DNA of 64,000 bases. Source: an uncultured beta proteobacterium (lineage in GTDB: Bacteria; Pseudomonadota; Gammaproteobacteria; Burkholderiales; SG8-41). The notes under the pieces are model-generated. The model did no database searches, was not told where the DNA came from, and was given only the letters and a program-made list of their open reading frames with translations. Location: contig CAISYC010000067.1 in assembly GCA_903889565.1 (NCBI GenBank), forward strand, positions 44,535 through 108,534, read 5' to 3'. Positions 48,226 to 58,244 of the stretch are shown in pieces. Position 1 is the stretch's first letter. Each line of letters begins with the position of its first letter. A program made the position numbers and the translations under genes.

Positions 48226-48405
48226 CAGAGCCGGCAAACAGCAGGCTCTGGCCTGCGACAGACGCTTGATGTTTCGCGCTTTTAGCAACGGACGGGTAAG
48301 ATATGCGGAATGGCTAATTTCGATTAACTGAATCGCGGTTCGGTGCAAAGTCGGGCGAGGCCGCTACCGTACTTTGGTTACCGACGAACCGGCGCATAAA
48401 CACTC

Positions 48406-49557
48406 ATGGCATATCTTTTCGTTGCGCTTTTGGTTTCGTTCGTGGTGACGCTTTCCATTATTCGGGTACAGCTAGTACGAATGCGTGCGCCCGCTCACTC
48501 CGTCGAAGGCAGACATGCCGAGTGGCTCCGCGCCTCCAGTTCGCGCGGCCTGCGTAGGGCCGGGGGCATCGGTGTTGCGGCCGGACTGTTCATTAGTTTG
48601 ATCGCCCGCCTCGGAGACGAATCACCGATTGCACCCGTTGTTGTCCATGTCGGGCTCGCCATGCTTGCTGGGGCAGCACCGGTATTTCTGGCGGGGCTGC
48701 TTGAGGATCTGACCGGGCGCATGGGCATCGCATCGCGTTTAATTGCCGCATTTGTTTCCGCTGCGCTCACCGGGTGGCTACTTGATGCATGGATTGTGCG
48801 GGTCGATGTGCCCTTGCTAAATCTGGCGCTTGGCGTGCCGACTGTTTCTGTAATTTTTACCTGTTTATTGGTAGCAGGCATTACCAACGCGTTTAATATT
48901 ATCGACGGATTTAATGGCCTCGCTGCGGGCGTGGCAAGCCTGATACTTGTCGGTATTGCTTACGTTGCGTTCAAGGTCAACGATATTGCTGTTTTGGTTG
49001 CGGCGTTGACAGCGGTGGGCGCGATACTCGGATTTATGTTGCTGAATTTTCCACGCGGGCTGATTTATCTGGGTGATGGCGGTGCCTATTTGCTGGGTTT
49101 CTGGGTTGGTGTCCTGCTTGTGCTCTTGGTGGGGCGGAATTCGCAAGTGTCTGCGTGGTTTCCGGTTCTTTTATGCTCGTATCCGGTATGCGAACTATTG
49201 TTTTCAATTTATCGGCGTGTTGTCGTCCGGCGCGTACATCCCGGATTGCCCGACGCGGCACATTTGCATCACTTGATCTACAAGCGCCTGGTGCGCTGGC
49301 TGGTGGGTACGGATTTGCCGGTATACAAAACCCAGCGCAATGCACTGACAGCGCCTTATCTCTGGATTATCACTTCAATTGGTGTGGTGCCCGCGGTGAT
49401 TTTCTGGAAATCGACCACCGAATTGCAAGTTGGCTGCGCGGCATTCGCCGTGGCCTACATTTATGGTTACACCCGCATCGTGAAATTTCGCGCGCCCCGC
49501 TGGTGGGTTTTGCATAAAGGCGGTCAGAGACCCCCCGTGACCCCGAAGGAAAAATGA
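48406..49557 (+). CDS. undecaprenyl-phosphate glycosyl-1-phosphate transferase (WecA/MraY-like)
   Basis: Polytopic; AFNIIDGFNGLAAG; IYLGDGGAYLLGF; HLHHLIYKRL. Confidence 0.9.
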   Translation: MAYLFVALLVSFVVTLSIIRVQLVRMRAPAHSVEGRHAEWLRASSSRGLRRAGGIGVAAGLFISLIARLGDESPIAPVVVHVGLAMLAGAAPVFLAGLLEDLTGRMGIASRLIAAFVSAALTGWLLDAWIVRVDVPLLNLALGVPTVSVIFTCLLVAGITNAFNIIDGFNGLAAGVASLILVGIAYVAFKVNDIAVLVAALTAVGAILGFMLLNFPRGLIYLGDGGAYLLGFWVGVLLVLLVGRNSQVSAWFPVLLCSYPVCELLFSIYRRVVVRRVHPGLPDAAHLHHLIYKRLVRWLVGTDLPVYKTQRNALTAPYLWIITSIGVVPAVIFWKSTTELQVGCAAFAVAYIYGYTRIVKFRAPRWWVLHKGGQRPPVTPKEK

Positions 49558-52310
49558 ATTTTCTAATCCGTCGTCCATTCTGGTCGCATCTTGCCAGCGC
49601 ATGCGTCGTGGCCATCGTTGCTGCCGTACCAATACTGATGAGCAACGTGATGGATCGCGGCTTCGAGATTGCCAAACAATACGTGGCAGAACCCCTGGTG
49701 GTACTGGCGTTCGGCGCGGCGCTACTGGGCGGTGGTTGGCGATGGCTGATGCAGCAAAGGATTGTTACCAAGATTGCGGTGGTAGCCTTCCTGCTGTTCC
49801 TGGGTTTGGCGGTTGTTTCAACCGGCTTGGCGGAGAATACGGACGTTGCCATTTTTGGCGGCTATTACCGCCACGAAGGCTTGCTCGCGTGGGGCGTCTA
49901 CGGCGCATTCTTCTTTGCCGCGCTGGCAGTGGGGCGTCACCCGAATCGGCTGGTTAGTGTTCTGGATGTGTTGCTATTGGCAAGCGTTATTCCTGCTGTC
50001 TACGCCGTACAGCAGCGCCTGGGGCTGGATTTTGAGCCCTTGGGTACGCGTGAGTTTGCGCGGCCAGGCTCAACGTTAGGGAGCCCGGTTTTTCTTGCGG
50101 CCTATTTGGGCCTTTTGCTTCCCGCGACGGTGGCGCGTTGCTGGCTTTCGCGCCGCCGGGCGCCGGAGCTGGTGCTATGGCTGATCGTCGTCGTGTTGCA
50201 GGCGTGCGGACTTTTGCTCACGCAATCTCGGGGGCCGTTATTGGCGGCGATTATCGGATTGTTGTTGATTGCCTGCTTGATCGCGGTTTGCGTGCGCAAT
50301 GGCCGCATTGTTTTGCACACTGCGGCGGCATTTGCTGCGTTGATAGCGACGACGCTGCTCGCAATCAATACGGCTCCCGCTGTTAAGCATTGGGCGCAGG
50401 AAGTTCCGGTTTTGAGCCGCCTCGTATTTAACCTGGGCAGCGACGCTGCGACCGAAACGCAGAATGCTTCGACCAGCGCCGCGGCACGCCTGGCCATCTG
50501 GGGCGCGGGCGTTGACACTTTCGCCGCTGCGCCGCTTCAGAAAAAAATATTTGGATACGGGCCCGAATCGGCCTACGTCCATTATTTTTCGCACATGCCG
50601 GAATCAGTCCCGGGGCTGGTAGGTTACGGAGCGGATCACACTTTTGATCGCATGCATGCCGATGCGCTGGATATTGGCTTGAATTTTGGGCTCTTCGCGT
50701 GGCTCGCGTATGGTCTTTTTTTTGGTTCGGTCGTCTACGCTGGTACGCGCGCCTTGTTCGACCTTTGCGGTAATGCACCCCTGTGGATATTTCTCGGCTT
50801 TACGTTTTTGGGTGGGTTATTTGGAGCTCTCCTGGCGGCGCAGATGGGGCTTGGCAATGCTGCGGCGCCGGCATTCGGTCTTGGGGTTGGTGGGGGCTGG
50901 GTTCTGTTCGCGGTCGGTTGTGCGTGGCGGGCGTTCAAACGCAGTCAAGCTCAGGGGGCGGCCCAGATGGCGGAGCGTTGGGTTTTGCTGGCCGGATTAA
51001 CGGCTTCGCTGTGCGTGTTCTGGATGGACGCGCAGGTCAACATTCCGGTAGTAACAACTCGTTTGATCTCGTTTGCATTTGCGGCACTCATTCTGGTCAT
51101 TGCTGAGGGCTTTGCGCCAGCGGCGGAAAAAAATACTGATCCAGCGGCCGTCGCTGAAGATGGACTTCTGGTTGCGGGTGTTGCCTGCAGCTTGATTGCC
51201 GCGTGCGCGGGTTTCTTGCCGGTTGCGTTGTTCAATATCGCGGGCGTGCAACAGGAGGCGCACTGGGGGCTTAGGGCGTTATCGCTGATTTTGTTCGTGC
51301 CGATTGCGGCGTTCGCCCTCTGGGTGCATGCACGGCGTTGCGGCAGTTTCAGCGGTGCTAACGTTCGATACTGGCTCGCGATCGCCGTTGGGGTGCCGTT
51401 AATCTACATCGCCGCGCACTTTGCACTGATGGTGTTGCCCGGCTCCGAATTGGCCATGAATCAGGTGCAACACATTGCGCTGGCGTCCTTCGCCTGTCCG
51501 TTATTTATCCTCGCGCTATGCGTGGCATACGCATTGCTCATGAAGGAAGCGGGCGCGACGACAAGCGATGCGAGCAACTTTTCGCTTCTTGCGCGGATCG
51601 GGATTAGCTTTGTGGCGGCCTCGGTGTTGGTCGTGGGGATTTTGGCCTGGCGGACAACCCAGGCCGACGTTGCGTCGTCTCTTGCATTGTTGGCGTCGGA
51701 AAAGCAGCCGCAGTTGTCTGTGCAGTTGATCGAAGAAGCGGTGCGCCTGCTGCCCTATGAGCGCTACTATCGCCGGCAGTTGGTGTTTAATTTTCTGGAC
51801 CGGGCGTTGGCTGATATTCGTCAGCTCGACAAGCTGCCAGATCGCATTCCCGACGTGGTGCGTAATCTTTTGGACGCCGAAAAAGTGGCGCGCACGGCCG
51901 CGCTGCTCTTTCCGCTCGATCCGTGGATGAACATTGCGTTGGCGAATGTGCGGCAGGTGCAGGCGTTACGTGTGCTTCGTCCGCTCGATCCCGACGGCGG
52001 GTTGCTCGCGGCTGAGGAGGCGAATCGTCTGTTTGCTTATGCCCATTTGATGTTTCCGACAGAGCCCTTGCTTCTGCGCAATTGGGCGCAACTGTTAGCT
52101 GATCAGGGCAATGTGCCGGATGCCTACCGGGTGCTCGATTTAATGGAAAAGCTGATTCCGCACGATTTGCAACCCTACTCCGAAAGAATTGCGATTGCGT
52201 CTCAAATCAATGATAGATATACAATTATTGAGACTTTGGCGCGCGCGCGCTTGGTGTTGCTACCGCAGCTTTTCAGTCAGTTACAGGGAATTGCCGACGT
52301 TCGCCAGTAG
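49554..52310 (+). CDS. O-antigen ligase/polymerase-like membrane protein with C-terminal TPR-like region
   Basis: Many TM segments; GRHPNRLVS, LTQSRGPLLAAIIGLLL, ADHTFDRMHADALDIGLNFGLFAW; helical C-terminus. Confidence 0.85.
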   Translation: MNFLIRRPFWSHLASACVVAIVAAVPILMSNVMDRGFEIAKQYVAEPLVVLAFGAALLGGGWRWLMQQRIVTKIAVVAFLLFLGLAVVSTGLAENTDVAIFGGYYRHEGLLAWGVYGAFFFAALAVGRHPNRLVSVLDVLLLASVIPAVYAVQQRLGLDFEPLGTREFARPGSTLGSPVFLAAYLGLLLPATVARCWLSRRRAPELVLWLIVVVLQACGLLLTQSRGPLLAAIIGLLLIACLIAVCVRNGRIVLHTAAAFAALIATTLLAINTAPAVKHWAQEVPVLSRLVFNLGSDAATETQNASTSAAARLAIWGAGVDTFAAAPLQKKIFGYGPESAYVHYFSHMPESVPGLVGYGADHTFDRMHADALDIGLNFGLFAWLAYGLFFGSVVYAGTRALFDLCGNAPLWIFLGFTFLGGLFGALLAAQMGLGNAAAPAFGLGVGGGWVLFAVGCAWRAFKRSQAQGAAQMAERWVLLAGLTASLCVFWMDAQVNIPVVTTRLISFAFAALILVIAEGFAPAAEKNTDPAAVAEDGLLVAGVACSLIAACAGFLPVALFNIAGVQQEAHWGLRALSLILFVPIAAFALWVHARRCGSFSGANVRYWLAIAVGVPLIYIAAHFALMVLPGSELAMNQVQHIALASFACPLFILALCVAYALLMKEAGATTSDASNFSLLARIGISFVAASVLVVGILAWRTTQADVASSLALLASEKQPQLSVQLIEEAVRLLPYERYYRRQLVFNFLDRALADIRQLDKLPDRIPDVVRNLLDAEKVARTAALLFPLDPWMNIALANVRQVQALRVLRPLDPDGGLLAAEEANRLFAYAHLMFPTEPLLLRNWAQLLADQGNVPDAYRVLDLMEKLIPHDLQPYSERIAIASQINDRYTIIETLARARLVLLPQLFSQLQGIADVRQ

Positions 52311-52616
52311 CGACAACGCATCTTTTGTCATTGCCCCCCAATCGAAAAATTCATCGCGCTAGGAATCCCGTCATGTTATGACCGCGCAAATGAAATAATT
52401 TACTTTAAAATCAATGTAATATCGGTTTTTATGGTTGGGGGTAGAAAATCTGCGCGGGCACTATAGGTGAGTCAAATCTGCAACAAAACAATGAAGATTT
52501 CCGGAATCGCAAATGACATCAGGATAACTTGTTGTTGTTTTCCGGGTTTGGATGATATATTCGGACCAACAGTGTTATTCCGTCGTGTAGTGAAATCTGA
52601 GGGATAAAAAAATATC

Positions 52617-53669
52617 ATGAACAAAAAAAGTGTTTACTCAGCAGTTGTTGCATTCGCCCTCACGGCGTTTACGGGCTCTGCGTTAGCCCAAGCGACGTCG
52701 TCGACAACAACGCCCGCCGGTAAAATTGCAAATTCACAGCCCTCGCAAAACTCGGGTGTTGCTAGCGTTGGGCTTTCGGGACCCTCCTTGGGGGTCGGTG
52801 GCGCCATAGGTGGTGCGATCGGGGGCATCTCAATATCCGGCGGCTCGCTTGCCAGTGGTTCTAATGTTAAGCGTTATGCTTTAACCGGCGATACCGGTGC
52901 AGCGGGCGCACCCGCGACCTCGCTGTGGAATGTGTGGACCGCCTATTCCCGCAGTGACGTTGGATATAATTTCTCGCAGTTGCAATCGAGCGGTAAGGTT
53001 GACGTGTTTCTTGCCGGTGTCGACTACACGCTCCCGAACGACGTGATCGTCGGTGTGGCCGTTGCAAAGGATCGGACCAACATCGATCTTAATTTCTCTG
53101 GTGGCACGCTGTCTGGCAACGGCGTCACCATTTCGCCGTACTTTGGTGTCGCGATTAACAAAAATCTTTCCCTGGATGGCACCATTGGCTTCGGGCGTAC
53201 AGATATCACCACCAATACTCTGGGGGTCGGTGGTTCCTCACGCAGTGATCGTACCATCGGTAGCTTGGGCCTGACTTACGTGGAAAAGGTCGACAACTGG
53301 ACGTTGTCTGCACGCGGCGCCCTCCTGAGCGTCAATGACAAGCTCGGCGCCTATACTTTGACGAACGGCACATTTGTTACTGATGGAACGGTCAAAGTTA
53401 CGCAGCTTCGTGTGAGCGGACAAGCGGCCTATTCGCTTGGCACGTTTACACCGTTCGTTGGGTTGGCCCTGATCGACGATATCAACCGGCCGAATCAGGC
53501 GCCTGTTAACGGCATCGCTGCAGCAAATGCCAGGTTTGGCTGGACGCCGACGATCGGTGTGCGGTTTAAGGCCGACAGCTCTGTTTATGGCGCTATCCAG
53601 TACTCTTCGGAGCAGCGTTCTGAAGTCAAGAACAATCAGATCCTGTTTAACCTCGGGATCCGGTTCTAA
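52617..53669 (+). CDS. autotransporter beta-barrel domain outer membrane protein
   Basis: Signal peptide, Gly/Ser-rich linker, beta-barrel repeats, C-terminal NQILFNLGIRF ending in Phe. Confidence 0.82.
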   Translation: MNKKSVYSAVVAFALTAFTGSALAQATSSTTTPAGKIANSQPSQNSGVASVGLSGPSLGVGGAIGGAIGGISISGGSLASGSNVKRYALTGDTGAAGAPATSLWNVWTAYSRSDVGYNFSQLQSSGKVDVFLAGVDYTLPNDVIVGVAVAKDRTNIDLNFSGGTLSGNGVTISPYFGVAINKNLSLDGTIGFGRTDITTNTLGVGGSSRSDRTIGSLGLTYVEKVDNWTLSARGALLSVNDKLGAYTLTNGTFVTDGTVKVTQLRVSGQAAYSLGTFTPFVGLALIDDINRPNQAPVNGIAAANARFGWTPTIGVRFKADSSVYGAIQYSSEQRSEVKNNQILFNLGIRF

Positions 53670-53720
53670 GGGTTGGGTTTGCGCCGCCGGCTTTTGCCGG
53701 CGAGCATCGACAAAATCAAG

Positions 53721-53760
53721 CTGCCGAGTTGGGGGATCCCCGGCTCGGCAGTTTTATTTT
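53721..53760 (+). terminator. Rho-independent terminator downstream of the autotransporter-domain gene
   Basis: CTGCCGAG...CTCGGCAGTTTTATTTT hairpin with T-rich tail. Confidence 0.7.
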
Positions 53761-53807
53761 GTGCGGCCTGCGCGGCGCTCCAATCGCCGATCGAATACAG
53801 TCGCACG

Positions 53808-54542
53808 GTGGCAGAAGCCGCCGGTTTTGCGCAAGTTGAGGTGCCTGACCCGCGCATTCGCGGGTTTGCGCGGCAGACCGCGCCAGGGGCCGCCACTTCA
53901 AGCGTAACGTTTTATATTGAGAGCGACGGTGCCCCGTGGCGGTTTCCTGACGAGCCGCCGGTGGATCCTACACCCCTAAAACCGGTTGTATTACGCATGG
54001 CGATCGACGATCCCGCGCCCGCGGTCGCATATCTTGGGCGGCCTTGCCAATTCTTGCCGGCTGCCGAATTGCGCAATTGCGACCCGAGATTATGGATGCG
54101 GGCACGCTTTAGCGATGATGTGGTGACCGCAATGAACACGGCGGTTGACCGTATCAAGCAACGCTATGGTGCCCGTGAGGTGAAACTGGTCGGGTACTCC
54201 GGAGGTGGCGCCATGGCGGCGCTGCTCGCGGCTCGGCGTAGCGATGTTAGTTGCCTGGTTACGATTGCCGCGCCACTCGATACCACGGCGTGGACTGAGG
54301 CCTTGCACGTCTCTCCGCTGTCGCTGTCGCTAAATCCGGCGGACCAGACCGGTGCTTTGACCCGGGTGCCGCAAACCCATTTCCGGGGCTTGCAAGACAA
54401 ACTGGTACCGGCATCGACAACGGCTCGATTTTTGAAGGGCGTGCCGGGCGCGACCGTGATCGATAAAGAAAAATTCGACCACAATTGCTGCTGGCTGGAC
54501 GATTGGAAGGACTTGCGCCGCGCATCCTGCCTTGCCCAATAG
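53808..54542 (+). CDS. alpha/beta hydrolase-like protein (start uncertain)
   Basis: VKLVGYSGGGAMAALLAARR nucleophile elbow; C-terminal DHNCCW; open frame extends back to 53673 through the terminator. Confidence 0.7.
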   Translation: MAEAAGFAQVEVPDPRIRGFARQTAPGAATSSVTFYIESDGAPWRFPDEPPVDPTPLKPVVLRMAIDDPAPAVAYLGRPCQFLPAAELRNCDPRLWMRARFSDDVVTAMNTAVDRIKQRYGAREVKLVGYSGGGAMAALLAARRSDVSCLVTIAAPLDTTAWTEALHVSPLSLSLNPADQTGALTRVPQTHFRGLQDKLVPASTTARFLKGVPGATVIDKEKFDHNCCWLDDWKDLRRASCLAQ

Positions 54543-54588
54543 GCGCGCGGCCGCCGACCGCTGCGCCGGCTAACCGCACTTATATTTC

Positions 54589-55299
54589 TTAGCGGAAAAA
54601 CATGGGTATCGGCGCCGTGATCGACTGAATCAGGGCATCCAAGCCGCCGCCGGATTGCAGGAATATCGGCGTTTCGCGCAGAATCTGCAGCGCGTCTTCG
54701 CCGGGTCTAAGTTTGTCCGGCGCGAAGGCGGTTTGATCCTTCTTAACGTCAAGATTCTGACCGGTTTGGGCCAGCATTATGTTGGTGGAGCCGTCATGCA
54801 CGTAATCGTAAACCCCCGCCCTCGCATCCGCTGTATCTTCCGGTACTATTGCCACCTCGAAATCGGTGCCTCGAATGCCAATGGTTATAGTGGCTGCGGT
54901 AAAGTGGATATTCGAGGGACGGTTCTTGCCGATCAAGCCGGTAACAAACCGTGCAGTACCCCGCAGCAGGCTGACAAACGATGAATCGGTCGGCGCCTTA
55001 TCGTACTTATAGTCTACAACCTGAAACCGCGAATTGGGCCGCAAAATGATTGCTGTGTCATCGGACAATCTGATCAACGTTTCGCTCTTGGCGTCGGTGG
55101 CGATGGTATCGCCGGCCTGAATTTTTGCTTTGGCGCCCGCCGCCCGTGAGACGTTATCTGCGCCCACAATCGTAGCAGTACCTGAAAGTTTTTCGATGGC
55201 GCCCGCATCGGCTGCAAGCAGGGCGGTCGGAAATGCGACGAATAATGACAAAACCGTGAATAGTGCGATCGATTTGATGTTTATTGAAGGCGCATGCAC
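54589..55299 (-). CDS. FecR-domain protein (secreted)
   Basis: Signal peptide; IQAGDTIATDAKSETLIRLSDDTAIILRPNSRFQV; ITIGIRGTDFEV; GTG start inferred. Confidence 0.85.
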   Translation of the reverse strand: MHAPSINIKSIALFTVLSLFVAFPTALLAADAGAIEKLSGTATIVGADNVSRAAGAKAKIQAGDTIATDAKSETLIRLSDDTAIILRPNSRFQVVDYKYDKAPTDSSFVSLLRGTARFVTGLIGKNRPSNIHFTAATITIGIRGTDFEVAIVPEDTADARAGVYDYVHDGSTNIMLAQTGQNLDVKKDQTAFAPDKLRPGEDALQILRETPIFLQSGGGLDALIQSITAPIPMFFR

Positions 55300-55465
55300 T
55301 TTAGATTCTCCCGGATAACAATTTTTGTCCGGCTGATCATGATGACCGCCAGGCCAAATGCACGCAGCACGGCGCAAGGTGCGGGCTGCGAACCTGGAAC
55401 TTATGATACTCGCACTCCCCGCGAGCAAATGTGCAATATGACCTGCCAAATCGACTCAATTCGAA

Positions 55466-56239
55466 CTATTCGGTCTTTTGTAGCACGAGCAGACACCCGC
55501 CTGTCATGGGTATGCCAAATCGACAAAGGGCGCGCCGAAGGCGCTTTTCGATGAATGCCGCCGGCGTGAATCTTTCGTAATACGGGTGACCGACGTAGCC
55601 AATGTGTTGGTCGACCGCATAACCGATCGCCTCAAATGTTCGGGTGAGCTTAAGGCTTGGGGCGCCACACATCCGGTAATAAGCCTTGAATTTGCGTTGG
55701 GTGCCTTCCATGTCGCGCAACGGCTGGGCAAAGCGCAGCAATAGGGCCGTTACCGCCTCCGGCAAGTAACGATTTAGTGCCAGCGGCAGGTTATTCGGCG
55801 AAGGGTAAAAATGCACGCACCGCCCGCCCGGATTTAGTGCAGCATAGAAATTTTTGTGCGCCTGGAATGGGTTCTCGAGATGCTCCAAAAGCATATGCGA
55901 GAAGATTAGGTCGAATTTTCGCCCTGCAATCTGTTTTTGGAAAACGTCATTGCTGGTCGTTGCGTCGGCGTGGATCTTCTCAAAAACGGCATTCGCTTTT
56001 CTGAGTTCGTCCACCGATTTGTCGATTAGGCAATACCGGATGCCGTTTGCTACGACAAATTCATGGTCGAGCATCGGATTGGCACCACCGCCAACGTCGG
56101 CAATCGCCTTATAGCCGTGTTCGGTAACCATTTGCTGCAAGTAAGGCCCAGCCCTCTCGTAAGAGGGAAAATTGTCAATTACATCGAGGGCGGGGTGGGC
56201 GGAATTTTGCAAAATTGCTTCAATAGTCAATAAACACAA
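55466..56239 (-). CDS. class I SAM-dependent methyltransferase
   Basis: IADVGGGANPMLDHEFV; FDLIFSHMLLEHLENPFQAHKNF. Confidence 0.85.
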   Translation of the reverse strand: MCLLTIEAILQNSAHPALDVIDNFPSYERAGPYLQQMVTEHGYKAIADVGGGANPMLDHEFVVANGIRYCLIDKSVDELRKANAVFEKIHADATTSNDVFQKQIAGRKFDLIFSHMLLEHLENPFQAHKNFYAALNPGGRCVHFYPSPNNLPLALNRYLPEAVTALLLRFAQPLRDMEGTQRKFKAYYRMCGAPSLKLTRTFEAIGYAVDQHIGYVGHPYYERFTPAAFIEKRLRRALCRFGIPMTGGCLLVLQKTE

Positions 56240-56330
56240 CGCTATCTTAATTTATTGTGGCAGTCTATTGCTCTTGCAGAGCTGCTGATTTGTCAGGTAG
56301 CGATCAGTGCGCCGGTACGCTTCTCCGTTG

Positions 56331-56450
56331 GCGCAGGACTAGGCGACCTGCGTGGTTTTCGGCATGCCGAAGGAGGCGATCAAGCTCGGCGCTGCCGAGC
56401 GCGTGCTGCCCCTGCAAAACATCTCGACGGAGATCCTGCGTGCGGCCTGA
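56331..56450 (+). pseudogene. C-terminal remnant of CheB (chemotaxis methylesterase) with an internal stop
   Basis: Frame reads [38 protein letters not shown], the conserved CheB C-terminus; rest of gene absent. Confidence 0.75.
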
Positions 56451-56564
56451 TAATGCGAATCAAGCCCGGTGCTACGGATCGCTGCCCGCGTAGTAGAATC
56501 CGCACCCTCGAATAAAATCGCGACGCAACAGCAGCGATTTATCCGGGGCGCTTGTTCAACAAGT

Positions 56565-56640
56565 GCCGCTGTAGCTCAGTTGGTAGAGCAGCGCATTCGT
56601 AATGCGAAGGTCCCCAGTTCGAATCCGGGCAGCGGCACCA
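56565..56640 (+). tRNA. tRNA-Thr (anticodon CGT)
   Basis: GCCGCTG/CAGCGGC acceptor stem, TAGCTCAGTTGGTAGAGCA D-arm, GCGCATTCGTAATGCG anticodon arm, GTTCGAATC T-loop, encoded CCA. Confidence 0.97.
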
Positions 56641-56641
56641 C
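56627..56641 (+). repeat. attL core (15 bp) in the tRNA-Thr 3' end
   Basis: GGGCAGCGGCACCAC, identical to 62275-62289. Confidence 0.85.
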
Positions 56642-56777
56642 GTAACATCTCTCTTAAGTGCAGCAACGACGCATCAAGGTGCAGTAATCCATTGATGCAC
56701 AAAACGAAGTAGCCTGTTTTGGTTGTCGTTGCAGTGCACGACGCAGCCGCCTAAGTGTGCCCCTATGCACGGCTTAC

Positions 56778-56799
56778 TGGCGGATACGCTGGCGGATAG
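56778..56799 (+). repeat. left copy of 22-bp element end repeat
   Basis: TGGCGGATACGCTGGCGGATAG, identical to 62206-62227; internally two TGGCGGATA units. Confidence 0.9.
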
Positions 56800-56841
56800 C
56801 AATTAACCACCAGTCACCAAGCGAACTTAAGAGGTGATGAA

Positions 56842-58131
56842 ATGGCAAAACGAAAACTTGCGGCAAAAATCAACTTACTGTCGGCGCGCGAAGTATTGAA
56901 CGCGCAGGACTGCGAACTCTCTGACGGCGGCGGCTTGTTGCTGCGATGCGCAGGCGAACGGGCGGCATGGGTGTTTCGATACACCGCGCCAAGCGGTAAG
57001 CGCCGTGAAATGGGATTTGGAGCATGCCAACGCCAAAATGCGCAAGCGGCTGGCGAAAGCCTTATTCAGGCGCGGAGCGGGGCGACAGTGGCGCGGGCAA
57101 TGCTTGCAACCATCCCGCCGCTAGACCCCATAAACGAACGCGAAAGATCAAAGTCAGCCGCGAAGGAAGCAGAGGCAAAGCGCAAGGCCGATAAAAGGAA
57201 TTCGGCGGCGACCCTCGCGCGAGTAGCGCGTGCGTATCACGAAGCCGTGATCGAGCCAACGCGGAACCCGAAGTTTTCTGCGAACTGGATACATTCTCTT
57301 GAAAACCATGTTCCGAGCGCGCTGTGGCATAAGCCAATCGCAGAGATTGCGAGGGCTGAGCTGCTGGACTTTTTGCGTGAATTTCAGAATCGATTCGCGG
57401 ATACCGCGCATAGGGTGCGGCAACGCCTTGACGAAGTATTCGACGATGCCTTCGAGTGCGGATTGGTGCCTCTCAATCCAGTGGCAATGTTGAGAAACAA
57501 GTTGCGCAAAGAACATAGGCCTCGGCGGAGTGTTCCCTTCCGCGCACTTCCGTTCGGCGAAGCACACGCATTCATCACACAACTGAGAGGGCACCCCGGC
57601 ATTGCCGCGCATGCCCTTGAGTTTTCCATTTTGACGGCTGCACGCACCGGCGAAACGATCGGCGCACAGTGGTCTGAATTCGATCTAAACGCCGCCACAT
57701 GGACGGTGCCGGGCGAACGCATGAAAGCTGGCGAAGCGCACATCGTCCATTTATCCGAGCGGGCACTGGCGATTCTGCGCGAAATGACGATTCACAATTC
57801 GCCGTGGGTGTTCCCGTCCGCTGTAGACACGAAAAAGAAAATGTCGAACATGGGAATGTTGGCGTTGCTCAAGCGCATGAAACGCACGGACATTACGGTG
57901 CACGGCTTTCGCGCCAGTTTCAGCACATGGGCGAATGAAACTGCCGCAGCACGTCCAGACGTAATTGAGGCGTGTCTAGCGCACCGCGAAGGCGACAAGA
58001 TAAGAGCGGCCTACAATCGCGCCCAGTTCGCCACGGAACGGCGCAAGTTACTGGAAATGTGGGCAGGCTATTTGAACGGACAACAGACAACCAGCAACGT
58101 GTTTGACTTGGCGAGCGTAAAGGCCGCGTAG
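56842..58131 (+). CDS. tyrosine recombinase / integrase
   Basis: LTAARTGETIGAQW; VHGFRASFSTWANE; CLAHREGDKIRAAYNRAQ. Confidence 0.93.
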   Translation: MAKRKLAAKINLLSAREVLNAQDCELSDGGGLLLRCAGERAAWVFRYTAPSGKRREMGFGACQRQNAQAAGESLIQARSGATVARAMLATIPPLDPINERERSKSAAKEAEAKRKADKRNSAATLARVARAYHEAVIEPTRNPKFSANWIHSLENHVPSALWHKPIAEIARAELLDFLREFQNRFADTAHRVRQRLDEVFDDAFECGLVPLNPVAMLRNKLRKEHRPRRSVPFRALPFGEAHAFITQLRGHPGIAAHALEFSILTAARTGETIGAQWSEFDLNAATWTVPGERMKAGEAHIVHLSERALAILREMTIHNSPWVFPSAVDTKKKMSNMGMLALLKRMKRTDITVHGFRASFSTWANETAAARPDVIEACLAHREGDKIRAAYNRAQFATERRKLLEMWAGYLNGQQTTSNVFDLASVKAA

Positions 58132-58244
58132 TTGCTACGATAATGCTGCGCCTAGCCCAAGACTGATCCCCGAGGGCGAAAACCGAATTCCCTTGTTCGG
58201 CTGGCGCAGCTCCTCATCAAGGGTTTAGCGTAAAGGGGCGCGCA

